NCBI GenBank assembly: GCA_946886565.1
Contig: CAMPIX010000017.1
Location: 1-54,434, forward strand
Direction of reading: 5' to 3'
Length of the DNA: 54,434 bases
DNA from: an uncultured Altererythrobacter sp.
GTDB lineage: Bacteria; Pseudomonadota; Alphaproteobacteria; Sphingomonadales; Sphingomonadaceae
Below are positions 22,621-30,068 of the stretch, in pieces. Position 1 is the stretch's first letter. Each line of letters starts with the position of its first letter. The notes beneath the pieces were generated by a model. That model saw nothing but the letters and a program-made list of their open reading frames with translations. It had not been told where the DNA came from and made no database searches. The position numbers and the translations under genes are program-made.

Positions 22621-24378
22621 ATGCGAATGCAAGCATCTCGTAGAACCGGAAGTCGCCGCTGGTTGGTCGAGTTCCCGCGCGCCGCACCGGTCGCAATCTT
22701 CCTCCTGATCATGGCGGTAACCGGGCTCAGCGTCTTCGCCATCGAGCGCGGGGAGGCCGAGCGCGAGGCGGTGATGCTCAACGATCGCGCGCGGGCGATC
22801 GCGTCGGCGCTCGAACGCCGGGGCAATGCGAGCTCGGCATATTTGCGTGCGGGTGCGGCGATGTTCGCCGCCGTCGATCGGGTGGACGAGCAACTGTTCG
22901 ACCGATTCGTCTCCGAACTGCAACTCGATTTCGACTATCGCGGGGCCGAGGGGATCGGCTGGGCGCAGAGCCTGCGGTCTTACGAACTCGACCGGTTCCG
23001 CTCCGGTGCGATGACCGACGACAGCGACAGCCCGGACCGCGAGGATGGAAGCGCAGCCGAGGCCGAGAATGTCGAGGAAAGCGCCGACTCGGGCGAGCCG
23101 ATCCGGATTTGGCCGACCCCGACGAGTGTGACCAGCCGGGTCGTGCCGGTCACTTTCCTGCGCCCTGCGACCGAGCGCAATCGCCGCATCCTGGGCTACG
23201 ACATGTATTCGGAGCCCGTGCGCCGGGCAGCGATGGACGAAGCCGAGCGCCACGGTAGGCCGACCGCCAGCGGCAAGCTGGTGCTGCAGGATCCCGGCCC
23301 TGGTGGTGCACCGGGCTTCGTCATCTTCATGCCCGTGTTCCGCAATACGGGGCTGGACCGGCGCTTGCGCGGGTTCGTCTACAGCCCGTTCGACGCGGAC
23401 GAGTTTCTCGTCTCGGCGCTCGAACTTTCCGACTCGGGCGAGCGCGGGGTGCGGCTCTACGATGGCGACGAGGCGACCCCCGACCGCCTGCTCGCGCTCG
23501 TCGAGCCCTCGACCGGGTCGGGCGACATCGTGCAGCAGCGGATCACCATCGCCAACCGGCCGATGGTCCTCGAGGTCGAATCGGCGGATTCGTATTCCCT
23601 CTCGCCGCTGTCGATGGTGACGCTGCTGTTCGGGCTGCTCGTCGCGACTCTACTGCTGGTGGTGGCGCGTCTGGTGACCCAGCAGACGCGCGAGGACCAG
23701 CTCAAGCTCGAGTGGCTGGAGGAGCAGGATTCGATCCGCAACTCGCTCACGCGCGAGCTCAACCATCGGGTCAAGAACACGCTCGCCAATGTTCTCTCGA
23801 TCGTCGCGCTCACGCGCCGCCGGTCGGAAACGCTCGACGAGTTCGCCGACGGGCTCGACGGGCGCATTCGCGCGATTTCGGCGACGCACGATCTGCTGAC
23901 CCAGTCGGAATGGGGCACCACGCCGATCCGCGCCGTGGTCGAGGCCGAACTGGCGCCCCACGCGCGCGACGAGGGCGATTTCGCAATCGCCGGGCCCGAC
24001 GTCGAACTCGCGCCGGGCGACGCGCTGACGCTCGGGCTGGCAGTCCACGAACTGGCGACCAACGCGGCGAAGTATGGCGCGCTGAGCACCCCCGGCGGGC
24101 GGGTTTCGGTGCGTTGGGAGCTCGAGGGCCGCAGTGTCGTGCGGATGGAGTGGATTGAAACCGGTGGCCCGCGCTTGGAAGGCAAGCCGGCCGGGCGGGG
24201 CTTCGGCCTCGATCTGATCGAGAAAATCGTGGCGCACGAGCTCAACGAAAAGGTCGAACTCGACTTCCCGCCCGAAGGCGTGCGCTGCATTCTGCGAATC
24301 CCCGTGCGCCGACCGAGTCAGTTTGCAATCCGCGCAAGCCGCCGCAACGCCGCTCCAGACGCGCCGGACAAGCCCTAG
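22621..24378 (+). CDS. CHASE-domain HWE histidine kinase (PhyK/GSR-type sensor)
   Basis: A 585-residue membrane sensor. The first membrane helix is at about 22-42 and the periplasmic CHASE-like domain at about 45-315 (RAGAAMFAAVD, GAEGIGWAQ, PVTFLRP, GYDMYSEPVRRAA). A second helix lies near 330-355, then the kinase. The phosphoacceptor box is ELNHRVKNTLANVLSIV; HELATNAAKYGALS and VRWELEG are HWE hallmarks. Such kinases phosphorylate PhyR. I chose the ATG at 22621 because earlier starts would lie inside the promoter dyad. The gene is divergent from nepR-ecfG and convergent with phyR. Confidence 0.88.
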   Translation: MRMQASRRTGSRRWLVEFPRAAPVAIFLLIMAVTGLSVFAIERGEAEREAVMLNDRARAIASALERRGNASSAYLRAGAAMFAAVDRVDEQLFDRFVSELQLDFDYRGAEGIGWAQSLRSYELDRFRSGAMTDDSDSPDREDGSAAEAENVEESADSGEPIRIWPTPTSVTSRVVPVTFLRPATERNRRILGYDMYSEPVRRAAMDEAERHGRPTASGKLVLQDPGPGGAPGFVIFMPVFRNTGLDRRLRGFVYSPFDADEFLVSALELSDSGERGVRLYDGDEATPDRLLALVEPSTGSGDIVQQRITIANRPMVLEVESADSYSLSPLSMVTLLFGLLVATLLLVVARLVTQQTREDQLKLEWLEEQDSIRNSLTRELNHRVKNTLANVLSIVALTRRRSETLDEFADGLDGRIRAISATHDLLTQSEWGTTPIRAVVEAELAPHARDEGDFAIAGPDVELAPGDALTLGLAVHELATNAAKYGALSTPGGRVSVRWELEGRSVVRMEWIETGGPRLEGKPAGRGFGLDLIEKIVAHELNEKVELDFPPEGVRCILRIPVRRPSQFAIRASRRNAAPDAPDKP

Positions 24379-24390
24379 ATCGAACGAATC

Positions 24391-24422
24391 AAAACGCCCG
24401 GCCGCCTTGCGGGCGTCCGGGC
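24391..24422 (-). terminator. Terminator of phyR
   Basis: On the minus strand a hairpin with arms GCCCGG/CCGGGC and an inner GCGGGCG-type stem is followed, after one base, by four T residues (24394-24391). It lies in the 66-bp gap between the convergent kinase and phyR genes. Confidence 0.6.
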
Positions 24423-24444
24423 ATCGGTGCGACCTATTGCCCGT

Positions 24445-25236
24445 TCAGGCGAGCGGTCGGCTCGAATTGAAGAACAGCGCCTGGCTGATCGCCGTACGCA
24501 CGGTCGCTTCCTTGAACGGCTTGGTCACCAGATAGGTCGGCTCGGGCCGGTCTCCGGTGAGCAGGCGCTCGGGATAGGCGGTGATGAAGATGACCGGCAC
24601 GCTGTCGAGCGCGAGAATATCGTCCACCGCATCGAGCCCCGAGGAGCCGTCGGCGAGCTGGATATCGGCGAGCACGAGGCCGGGCGTGCGGTCGGCGACG
24701 ACTTCCTGCGCCTGCGTGCGCGTGGCGGCGGTGCCGCAGATCTCGTGGCCGAGCGACGTCACCAGATCCTCGAGCTGCATCGAGATCAGCGGCTCGTCCT
24801 CGATGATGAGCACGCTGGTGGACGATTCCCGGTCGATCTCCTCGACCGCTTCCTGCACGAGTTTCTGCACGGACTCGCTGTCGAGGTCCATGATCTCGGC
24901 GGCCTGATCGACGCTGAAATCCTCGAGCGTGGTGAGCAGCAACGCCTGGCGGTTGAGCGGCGTGATCGCCCGCAGGCGATCGTGCGCGGCTGCCTCGTGA
25001 TCGCCGCTGGCGGGATCGGACGCAGTTTCGAGGTAGGCACTCGACCAGACTTTGTTGAACGCCCGATAGAGCGGAACCCGCCCCTCGGCGAGTGAAGCCT
25101 TGAGCTCGTCGTCGGCGAGTGCCGCTTCGAGCGTCTGTCGGACAAAAGCGTCGCCGGTCGACTGGGACCCGGTCAGCGCACGGGCGTAACGGCGCAGGTA
25201 CGGCAGATTGTTGGCGACCTGTTCTCCAAGCGGCAT
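24445..25236 (-). CDS. phyR: Response regulator PhyR (anti-anti-sigma factor)
   Basis: A 263-residue regulator. The N-terminal sigma-like domain (1-135) mimics EcfG (LPYLRRYARALTGSQSTGDA, DFSVDQAAEIMDL). The C-terminal receiver (about 140-258) has EDE at 146-148, phosphoacceptor Asp191 in VLADIQLAD and Lys239 in TKPF. Phosphorylation exposes the sigma-like part, which sequesters NepR and frees EcfG. The ATG at 25236 follows GGGAAGGGAATTC. It is convergent with the HWE kinase. Its upstream region has GGAAC and CGTT elements, with a short spacer made of a CG repeat. Confidence 0.96.
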   Translation of the reverse strand: MPLGEQVANNLPYLRRYARALTGSQSTGDAFVRQTLEAALADDELKASLAEGRVPLYRAFNKVWSSAYLETASDPASGDHEAAAHDRLRAITPLNRQALLLTTLEDFSVDQAAEIMDLDSESVQKLVQEAVEEIDRESSTSVLIIEDEPLISMQLEDLVTSLGHEICGTAATRTQAQEVVADRTPGLVLADIQLADGSSGLDAVDDILALDSVPVIFITAYPERLLTGDRPEPTYLVTKPFKEATVRTAISQALFFNSSRPLA

Positions 25237-25266
25237 GAATTCCCTTCCCTAGATAGGCGTCGCTAG

Positions 25267-25289
25267 AACGCGCGCGCGCGCGCATGGTT
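25267..25289 (-). promoter_or_regulatory. EcfG-like promoter of phyR with a CG-repeat spacer
   Basis: On the minus strand GGAAC (25289-25285) and CGTT (25270-25267) stand 14 bases apart, two fewer than the usual 16. The spacer is an alternating CG tract of 13 bases running into the -10 element. The phyR start is about 31 bases downstream. Gain of one CG unit would restore consensus spacing. Confidence 0.5.
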
Positions 25290-25389
25290 CCGGTGGCGTG
25301 CTGGTGGACGATAAGCGGTTGTTGCGCAAGCGTTTGCCAAGCGTCCGCGAGGGCGAAAGCGAATTTTCGAAAAAATTTGAATCGGCGCG

Positions 25390-25414
25390 GGAACCGCAAT
25401 TCCGGGCGGGCATT
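25390..25414 (+). promoter_or_regulatory. EcfG-like promoter facing the small-RNA candidate
   Basis: GGAAC (25390-25394), 16 bases, then CATT (25411-25414), one mismatch from the EcfG consensus. It points rightward, where no protein gene begins for 2 kb, but a strong terminator stands 63-95 bases downstream. Confidence 0.5.
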
Positions 25415-25419
25415 ATCTC

Positions 25420-25509
25420 AGTGTCACCGCCGAGACCCCCCCTCCCGTCCAAGCGGCTGGTGATACGATCCCGAAGGGCCCCCGCTCACAGCGAGCGGGG
25501 GCCTTTTTT
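25420..25509 (+). ncRNA. Candidate stress-induced small RNA with a C-rich loop
   Basis: The gap 25237-25557 between phyR and the single-domain regulator (both minus strand) contains an orphan plus-strand unit: an EcfG-like promoter (25390-25414), about 57 bases of leader with a C-rich tract ACCCCCCCTCCC near 25434, and a perfect intrinsic terminator ending at 25509. The tract could pair with ribosome binding sites. This is the plan of GsrN of Caulobacter (an EcfG-family-dependent RNA with a C-rich loop) and of CCUCCUCCC-type stress RNAs. The transcription start is estimated; expression is unproven. Confidence 0.5.
25477..25509 (+). terminator. Strong rho-independent terminator (orphan on the plus strand)
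   Basis: A perfect 11-bp stem (GGCCCCCGCTC / GAGCGGGGGCC) with a five-base loop ACAGC is followed by six T residues (25504-25509). The minus strand lacks a T run after the stem, so the terminator acts rightward, where no coding gene precedes it. Confidence 0.85.
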
Positions 25510-25557
25510 CTTTGCCGGGCGTGGTAATGGGTGCGGCGGACGCGGCGCGCGACGAAT

Positions 25558-25992
25558 TCAGTCTGCAGCGGGCTTGCGCAGCCGCGCGAGCAGACCGCGG
25601 CGGCGCGGCGCCTGGATCGCGCGCACGAGTTCGGCGGGCGCATACGGCTTGACGAGAACCTGGCCCAGTTCGGCGATCTGTGCCGGGATGCTGTCGGGCG
25701 CTCCGGTCGAAAAGACGATCCGGGGTGGCTTGGGCCCTATCCCGTCGACCAGTTCGGCGATCGCCCAGCCATCGTCCCGGTCGGCGAGGTGGATGTCGAG
25801 CACCAGCACATCGGGGCTGCCGCGCCGCAGCGCTTCCAGCGCGGCGTCGGTTGTGCGGCAGATTTCCACCTCGCGCGCGCCGGCATCGGTCAACGCGGCC
25901 TCCATCGCGAGCGCGAGAACCGCGTCGTCTTCCACCAGGAGGATGTGGCCGAGAGTGCGCGCCGAAGTCTTGGCTCTGGATGTCTGGTTCAT
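25558..25992 (-). CDS. Single-domain response regulator (FAT GUY/SdrG-like)
   Basis: A 144-residue receiver with no output domain. EDD lies at 21-23, phosphoacceptor Asp66 in VLVLDIHLAD, then RIVFSTGAP and VLVKPY. The FSTGxP-...-KPY pattern recalls the FAT GUY family (SdrG, MrrA-like), which relays phosphate in the Sphingomonas general stress response. A short basic tail (RRRGLLARLRKP) ends the protein. An EcfG-type promoter with exact consensus halves stands 46 bases upstream, and phyR is nearby, which supports a general-stress role. Confidence 0.8.
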   Translation of the reverse strand: MNQTSRAKTSARTLGHILLVEDDAVLALAMEAALTDAGAREVEICRTTDAALEALRRGSPDVLVLDIHLADRDDGWAIAELVDGIGPKPPRIVFSTGAPDSIPAQIAELGQVLVKPYAPAELVRAIQAPRRRGLLARLRKPAAD

Positions 25993-26037
25993 GCCGTTCC
26001 GCTTGCCCGGTGCGCGATGAACCGCGCCTTGGCGAAA

Positions 26038-26063
26038 AACGGCGGCGGGGCGGTGCCAGTTCC
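26038..26063 (-). promoter_or_regulatory. EcfG-type promoter of the single-domain response regulator
   Basis: On the minus strand GGAAC (26063-26059), a 17-base spacer, then CGTT (26041-26038). Both elements match the consensus and point to the start codon at 25992. Confidence 0.65.
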
Positions 26064-26114
26064 CGCTCCATGCCGTTCGCGCCGGACGGTTGCGCGCATG
26101 CAACAGGCAGGCGA

Positions 26115-27272
26115 TTACAGCGTCTTGCGGTAGATCGCGTATTCGCGGTTGACCTTGCTCTCGATCGCGTCGGCGATCGCAATCATTCCCTGGTTGTCCT
26201 CGAGGATCCAGCCGATCTCGCCGCGGCTGGTGCCATAGGCCGCTGTCGTGTCGTTGCGGATGTCGCTGATCATCATGAAGGCGAGCTGGCTTGCGAGCCG
26301 CGAGTTGTGGAATTCGCGCAGCACCCCCATCAGCGGCACTCGCGCGGTGCGCCCGGCCGGCTTGCGCAGCCAGCGGAGCATCGTCAGCCAGCCGAACGGG
26401 AACAGCCGGCCGCCGATCCGGGCGAGCGGTTCGTTGACGTCGGGCAAGGCGAGCATGAACGCGACCGGCCGGCCGTCGAGTTCCGCGATCCGCGCCAGCT
26501 CGTCGCGGATCACCGGCTTCATCTTCTTCGCACCGTATTCGATCTCGGCTTCGGTGAACGGCACGAAGCCCCAGTTGTTCGACCACGCGTCGTTGAGAAT
26601 GTGGAGCACGGTGCGCACGTCCTGCATGTAGTTCGACCGGTCGACCGAACGTATGCGGATGCGCGGGTTGCGCCGGCCGGACTGGACGATCCGCCGCACG
26701 AGCGGGGGGAAATCCTGCGCGATATCGAGATCGTAGGTATAGAGCCGCTTGGCTATCGCGTAGCCCGCGCCCTCGATGTACCCCCGGTAGCGTTCAGGGT
26801 GATGGCCCATCAGCATCGTGGGTGAATGATCGTGCCCTTCGATCAGCAAGCCGGGCTCCTCCCACATCGAGAGCGAGATCGGGCCGAGCACTTGGGCCAT
26901 CCCGCGGCCCCGCAGCCACCCTTCCGCGGCGGTAAGCAACCCGCGCGCGACGGCTTCATCCGCGGCGTCGAAATAGCCGAAGATACCGGTACCAGGGCCA
27001 AAGCCCTGCCCGGGTGGCATTTCGAGCATCAGGCGGTCGACACAGGCCGCTATCCGCCCGACCGCCTCTCCCCTGCGCCGCGCGACGAAGAGCTGCACGG
27101 TGGCATGTTCGAACAGGGGGTTCTTCGCCGGGTCGAGCAGTTCGAGCTGTTCCCCGCGCAATTGCGGTACGGAATGCGGCGTTTCGGCCGCGAACCGCCG
27201 TCCGAGGTCGACGAAGGCGGCGCGCCCCGCCTTGCCGTTCACGGGTTCGATCACTATTTCGGCGTCGGTCAC
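26115..27272 (-). CDS. GNAT-like N-acyltransferase, BcerS/YghO family (candidate ceramide synthase)
   Basis: A 385-residue cytosolic or membrane-associated protein of the large GNAT-like family that includes E. coli YghO and, as far as I recall, bacterial ceramide synthase BcerS of Caulobacter. Family-like stretches are GRRFAAETPHSVPQLRGEQ, GPISLSMWEEPGLL, NNWGFVPFTEAE and the C-terminal GWILEDNQGM. Sphingomonads make sphingolipids, and BcerS acylates the sphingoid base. No serine palmitoyltransferase gene is in the window. It is divergent from a fatty acid desaturase, which would suit a lipid role. Family is fairly sure, substrate inferred. Confidence 0.7.
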   Translation of the reverse strand: MTDAEIVIEPVNGKAGRAAFVDLGRRFAAETPHSVPQLRGEQLELLDPAKNPLFEHATVQLFVARRRGEAVGRIAACVDRLMLEMPPGQGFGPGTGIFGYFDAADEAVARGLLTAAEGWLRGRGMAQVLGPISLSMWEEPGLLIEGHDHSPTMLMGHHPERYRGYIEGAGYAIAKRLYTYDLDIAQDFPPLVRRIVQSGRRNPRIRIRSVDRSNYMQDVRTVLHILNDAWSNNWGFVPFTEAEIEYGAKKMKPVIRDELARIAELDGRPVAFMLALPDVNEPLARIGGRLFPFGWLTMLRWLRKPAGRTARVPLMGVLREFHNSRLASQLAFMMISDIRNDTTAAYGTSRGEIGWILEDNQGMIAIADAIESKVNREYAIYRKTL

Positions 27273-27442
27273 GGGCCATCCTGTTCAGTTTCGGTTAGCC
27301 CTGTGTTTGCTTGTCACGCATTGTCAAGCAAGCGCGCCGCTGCCCCCGGCCCGGAGGCAGCAGCCGAAAGACATGGCGAAGAGCCAATATTCCGCGCCGG
27401 GCGTTTTTGCTGTAGGGCGCGAGCTTCCGGGACGAGACGGCT

Positions 27443-28537
27443 ATGAACATGCAACAGACCATCGATCCAGCGGATGTCGCTTCGGCGGCGCCGCTGGCGC
27501 GCGTCCCGGCCAAGGCCGCGATCGCGGACGACAAGGTCATGCTGCGCGCCGCGCGCGATCTGACCAAGGACCTGATCGAAGCGCGCCCGGCCATCTACTG
27601 GACCGACATGCTGCTTTCGGCCGGCCTCGGCTATGCCGCGCTCGCCGGGGCGGTCCTGGTCGGGAGCGCGCCGCTCGCGCTCGGGCTCGGCCTGGTCGCC
27701 GCGCTCGCGCTCTATCGCGCGCTGCTGTTCATCCACGAGCTTTCGCACATCCACCGCGATGCGCTGCCGGGCTTCCGCCTGGGCTGGAACCTGGTGGTCG
27801 GCATTCCAGTCCTGACGCCTTCGTTCATGTACGAAGGGGTGCATACGCTGCACCACGCGCGGACCCGCTACGGAACCGCCGAGGACCCGGAATATCTGCC
27901 GCTCGCGCTGATGAAGTGGTGGAGCCTGCCGCTGTTCGTGCTCATCGCGCTGCTCGCGCCGCCGGCGCTGCTGTTCCGCTTCGCAGTGCTCGTGCCGCTC
28001 GGTGCGGTGTTTCCGGCAGTGCGCAAGCTGGTGTGGGAACGGTTCTCTGCGCTGTCGATCAACCCCGATTTCCGCCGCCGTCCGCCCGAGGGTGACTTGC
28101 GTCCGCGGGTGTTCTGGCAGGAGCTGGGCGGGTGCGTGTGGGCGCTGGCGCTGATCGGCAGCGTGTTCGCCTTCGGCTGGCGGCCGTTGCTGATCGCGCT
28201 CGCGGTGCTTTCGCTCACCGCAGTGCTCAACCAGTTGCGCACACTGGTGGCGCATTTGTGGGAGAACGACGGCGAGCCGATGACCGTCACCGCGCAGTTC
28301 CTCGATTCGGTCAATGTTCCTCCGCCGGGGCGGATCGCCGAGATCTGGGCGCCGGTGGGGCTGCGCTACCACGCGCTGCACCACCTGCTGCCGAGCATGC
28401 CCTACCACTCGCTGGGCGAGGCTCATCGGCGGCTCGCGGCGCACCTCGGCCGGAGCTCGACCTACGACGGTGCGAACCATCCGGGGATGTGGACGCTGGT
28501 GATGCGGATCGCGCGCAGCACGATGCGCCGCCGCTGA
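27443..28537 (+). CDS. Membrane fatty acid desaturase/hydroxylase
   Basis: A 364-residue integral membrane di-iron enzyme. The three histidine boxes are present: HELSHIH (about 98-104), HTLHHAR (about 134-140) and YHALHHLLPSMPYH (about 310-323). Hydrophobic pairs near 55-90, 165-200 and 230-260 complete the fold. It inserts a double bond or hydroxyl into an acyl chain; position and substrate (phospholipid, sphingolipid or carotenoid) cannot be told. It starts 170 bp from the divergent acyltransferase gene. A hairpin terminator follows the stop. Confidence 0.88.
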   Translation: MNMQQTIDPADVASAAPLARVPAKAAIADDKVMLRAARDLTKDLIEARPAIYWTDMLLSAGLGYAALAGAVLVGSAPLALGLGLVAALALYRALLFIHELSHIHRDALPGFRLGWNLVVGIPVLTPSFMYEGVHTLHHARTRYGTAEDPEYLPLALMKWWSLPLFVLIALLAPPALLFRFAVLVPLGAVFPAVRKLVWERFSALSINPDFRRRPPEGDLRPRVFWQELGGCVWALALIGSVFAFGWRPLLIALAVLSLTAVLNQLRTLVAHLWENDGEPMTVTAQFLDSVNVPPPGRIAEIWAPVGLRYHALHHLLPSMPYHSLGEAHRRLAAHLGRSSTYDGANHPGMWTLVMRIARSTMRRR

Positions 28538-28560
28538 CGCCGCCGATCGGCGCAAACGAA

Positions 28561-28588
28561 AAGGGCCGCCCCGGCAAGGGCGGCCCTT
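28561..28588. terminator. Terminator hairpin between desaturase and lipoprotein genes
   Basis: Perfect 11-bp arms AAGGGCCGCCC/GGGCGGCCCTT with a six-base loop. On the minus strand a T run of four follows, on the plus strand TTCCTTGTT. It can serve both convergent genes. Confidence 0.75.
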
Positions 28589-28610
28589 CCTTGTTGCAGC
28601 GGACGAGAAT

Positions 28611-28892
28611 TCAGTCGGTCTCGACCGTCAGCGACGGATCGCCATCGACGTCGGCGCGCACGCGGGTGTCTTCGTCGCCGACATTGGCCTCGACACCGTC
28701 CTCGCCGATGGTGATGCTGTCGCCATCGGTGTTGGGCACGCCGTCCTGATCGACGACAACCGTGTCGGCTGGCGCGGGCACCACGGTTTCCTCGACCACG
28801 GTCTCGGTCTCTGCCGGCTCGGGCGCGTTGGCTTCGCTGCAGGCGCCGAGCGCGAGCGCGGCGAGCAGGGCGGGGGTGGCGAGAATCCTCAT
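28611..28892 (-). CDS. Small acidic lipoprotein
   Basis: A 93-residue protein starting MRILATPALLAALALGACSE, a type II signal peptide with lipobox LGAC, so it is lipidated at Cys18. The mature part is Asp/Glu/Val-rich, with DQDGVPNTDGDS and EDGVEANVGDEDTRV, resembling loose calcium-binding acidic repeats but without a clear EF hand. AAAGGAGAC precedes the ATG at 28892. It lies downstream of lptG in the same direction. The function is unknown. Confidence 0.75.
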   Translation of the reverse strand: MRILATPALLAALALGACSEANAPEPAETETVVEETVVPAPADTVVVDQDGVPNTDGDSITIGEDGVEANVGDEDTRVRADVDGDPSLTVETD

Positions 28893-28961
28893 GGCATGTC
28901 TCCTTTGTGTCTGCATTGTGGCATAAGACTCGTGACGGTCCGAGCGGTTCCGGACGAGTGC

Positions 28962-30059
28962 CTATTCCTCGGTCCGGATCAGAACCGTCTCGCCGATCAT
29001 CAGAAACAGGAAGAACGGCGCCCAGGCCGCGAGCATTGGCGGATATCCGCCGAAGTTGCCCATCGCCAGCGCGGCGTTGTCGATCACGAAATAGGCGAAG
29101 CCCAGCGCCATCGCGATCAGCGCGCGCACGAAGAGCTGGCCCGAACGCGCGAGCCCGAAAGCGGCGATCGCGCCAAGCAGCGGCATGAGAAACGCGGAGA
29201 GCGGGCCCGAGATCTTGTGCCACCACTTGGCGCGCAACTCGCTGGTGCGGCGGCCGGCCTCCTCGTAGGCGCGGATCGAGCCGAACAGTTCGACGAAGTT
29301 CTCCGCGTCGGGATCGACGCTCTCGAGCTCGATCTGCGACGGGGTCAGCCCCTCGGCGACCACCAGCCGGTCGATCCGCGTGGTATTCGCGGTCGCGACG
29401 TCGAACCGGGTCGCATCCTCGAGCAGCCAGCCGGGACCGGCGTAGCGCGCGGTTTCGGCGCGCACCTGCTCGACCAGCATCCCCCCGTCGCCCCGCCGAT
29501 ACCAGGTAACCCCGCGCATGCGGATATCCTCGCCCCGTCCGGCGAGCGAGGCTGCCATGAGGATGTCGTCGCCCTCGGTCAGATAGACGTTGGCGCGCGT
29601 GCCCGATTCCTGCGGCACCGGACCGAAGTCGTTCGCTTCCCATGTCTTGAGGGTGCCGGTGGCCTGAGTGACGACCGTTTCATTGAACACGAAGCTGATC
29701 GCCGAGACCCCGGCGGCGGTGAGCAACAGCGGTGCGAGCACCTGATGCGCCGAAAGCCCGGCGGCTTTCATCGCGATCACCTCGCTGTTCTGGTTGAGCG
29801 TGACGAGCGCGATGATCGTCGCCAGCAGCACCGAATAGGGGAGGAAGCGCGCTACCAGCTGCGGCACGCGCAGGGTGACGTAGGTCCACAGCTCGCCCTG
29901 GCCGTTGCCGGGCACGGCGAGGATCTGACCGCTGGTGCTGAGCAGGTCCAGCATCATCAGCACGAGCACCAGAATCGCCAGCATCGCCGCGATGCGCACC
30001 ACGAACAGCTTCGCGAGATAAACCGTCAGCGTGCGCGAGGGGAAGAAATCGAATTGCAT
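28962..30059 (-). CDS. lptG: LPS export ABC transporter permease LptG
   Basis: A 365-residue inner-membrane permease of the YjgP/YjgQ family. It has membrane segments near 15-40, 55-80 and 100-125, a periplasmic beta-jellyroll region (about 130-265), and three C-terminal segments (about 280-355). With LptF and the LptB ATPase it extracts lipopolysaccharide from the inner membrane and passes it to LptC/A. Order and spacing (9 bp after lptF) show an operon. lptB is not in the window. Confidence 0.92.
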   Translation of the reverse strand: MQFDFFPSRTLTVYLAKLFVVRIAAMLAILVLVLMMLDLLSTSGQILAVPGNGQGELWTYVTLRVPQLVARFLPYSVLLATIIALVTLNQNSEVIAMKAAGLSAHQVLAPLLLTAAGVSAISFVFNETVVTQATGTLKTWEANDFGPVPQESGTRANVYLTEGDDILMAASLAGRGEDIRMRGVTWYRRGDGGMLVEQVRAETARYAGPGWLLEDATRFDVATANTTRIDRLVVAEGLTPSQIELESVDPDAENFVELFGSIRAYEEAGRRTSELRAKWWHKISGPLSAFLMPLLGAIAAFGLARSGQLFVRALIAMALGFAYFVIDNAALAMGNFGGYPPMLAAWAPFFLFLMIGETVLIRTEE

Positions 30060-30068
30060 GGGATGGCT

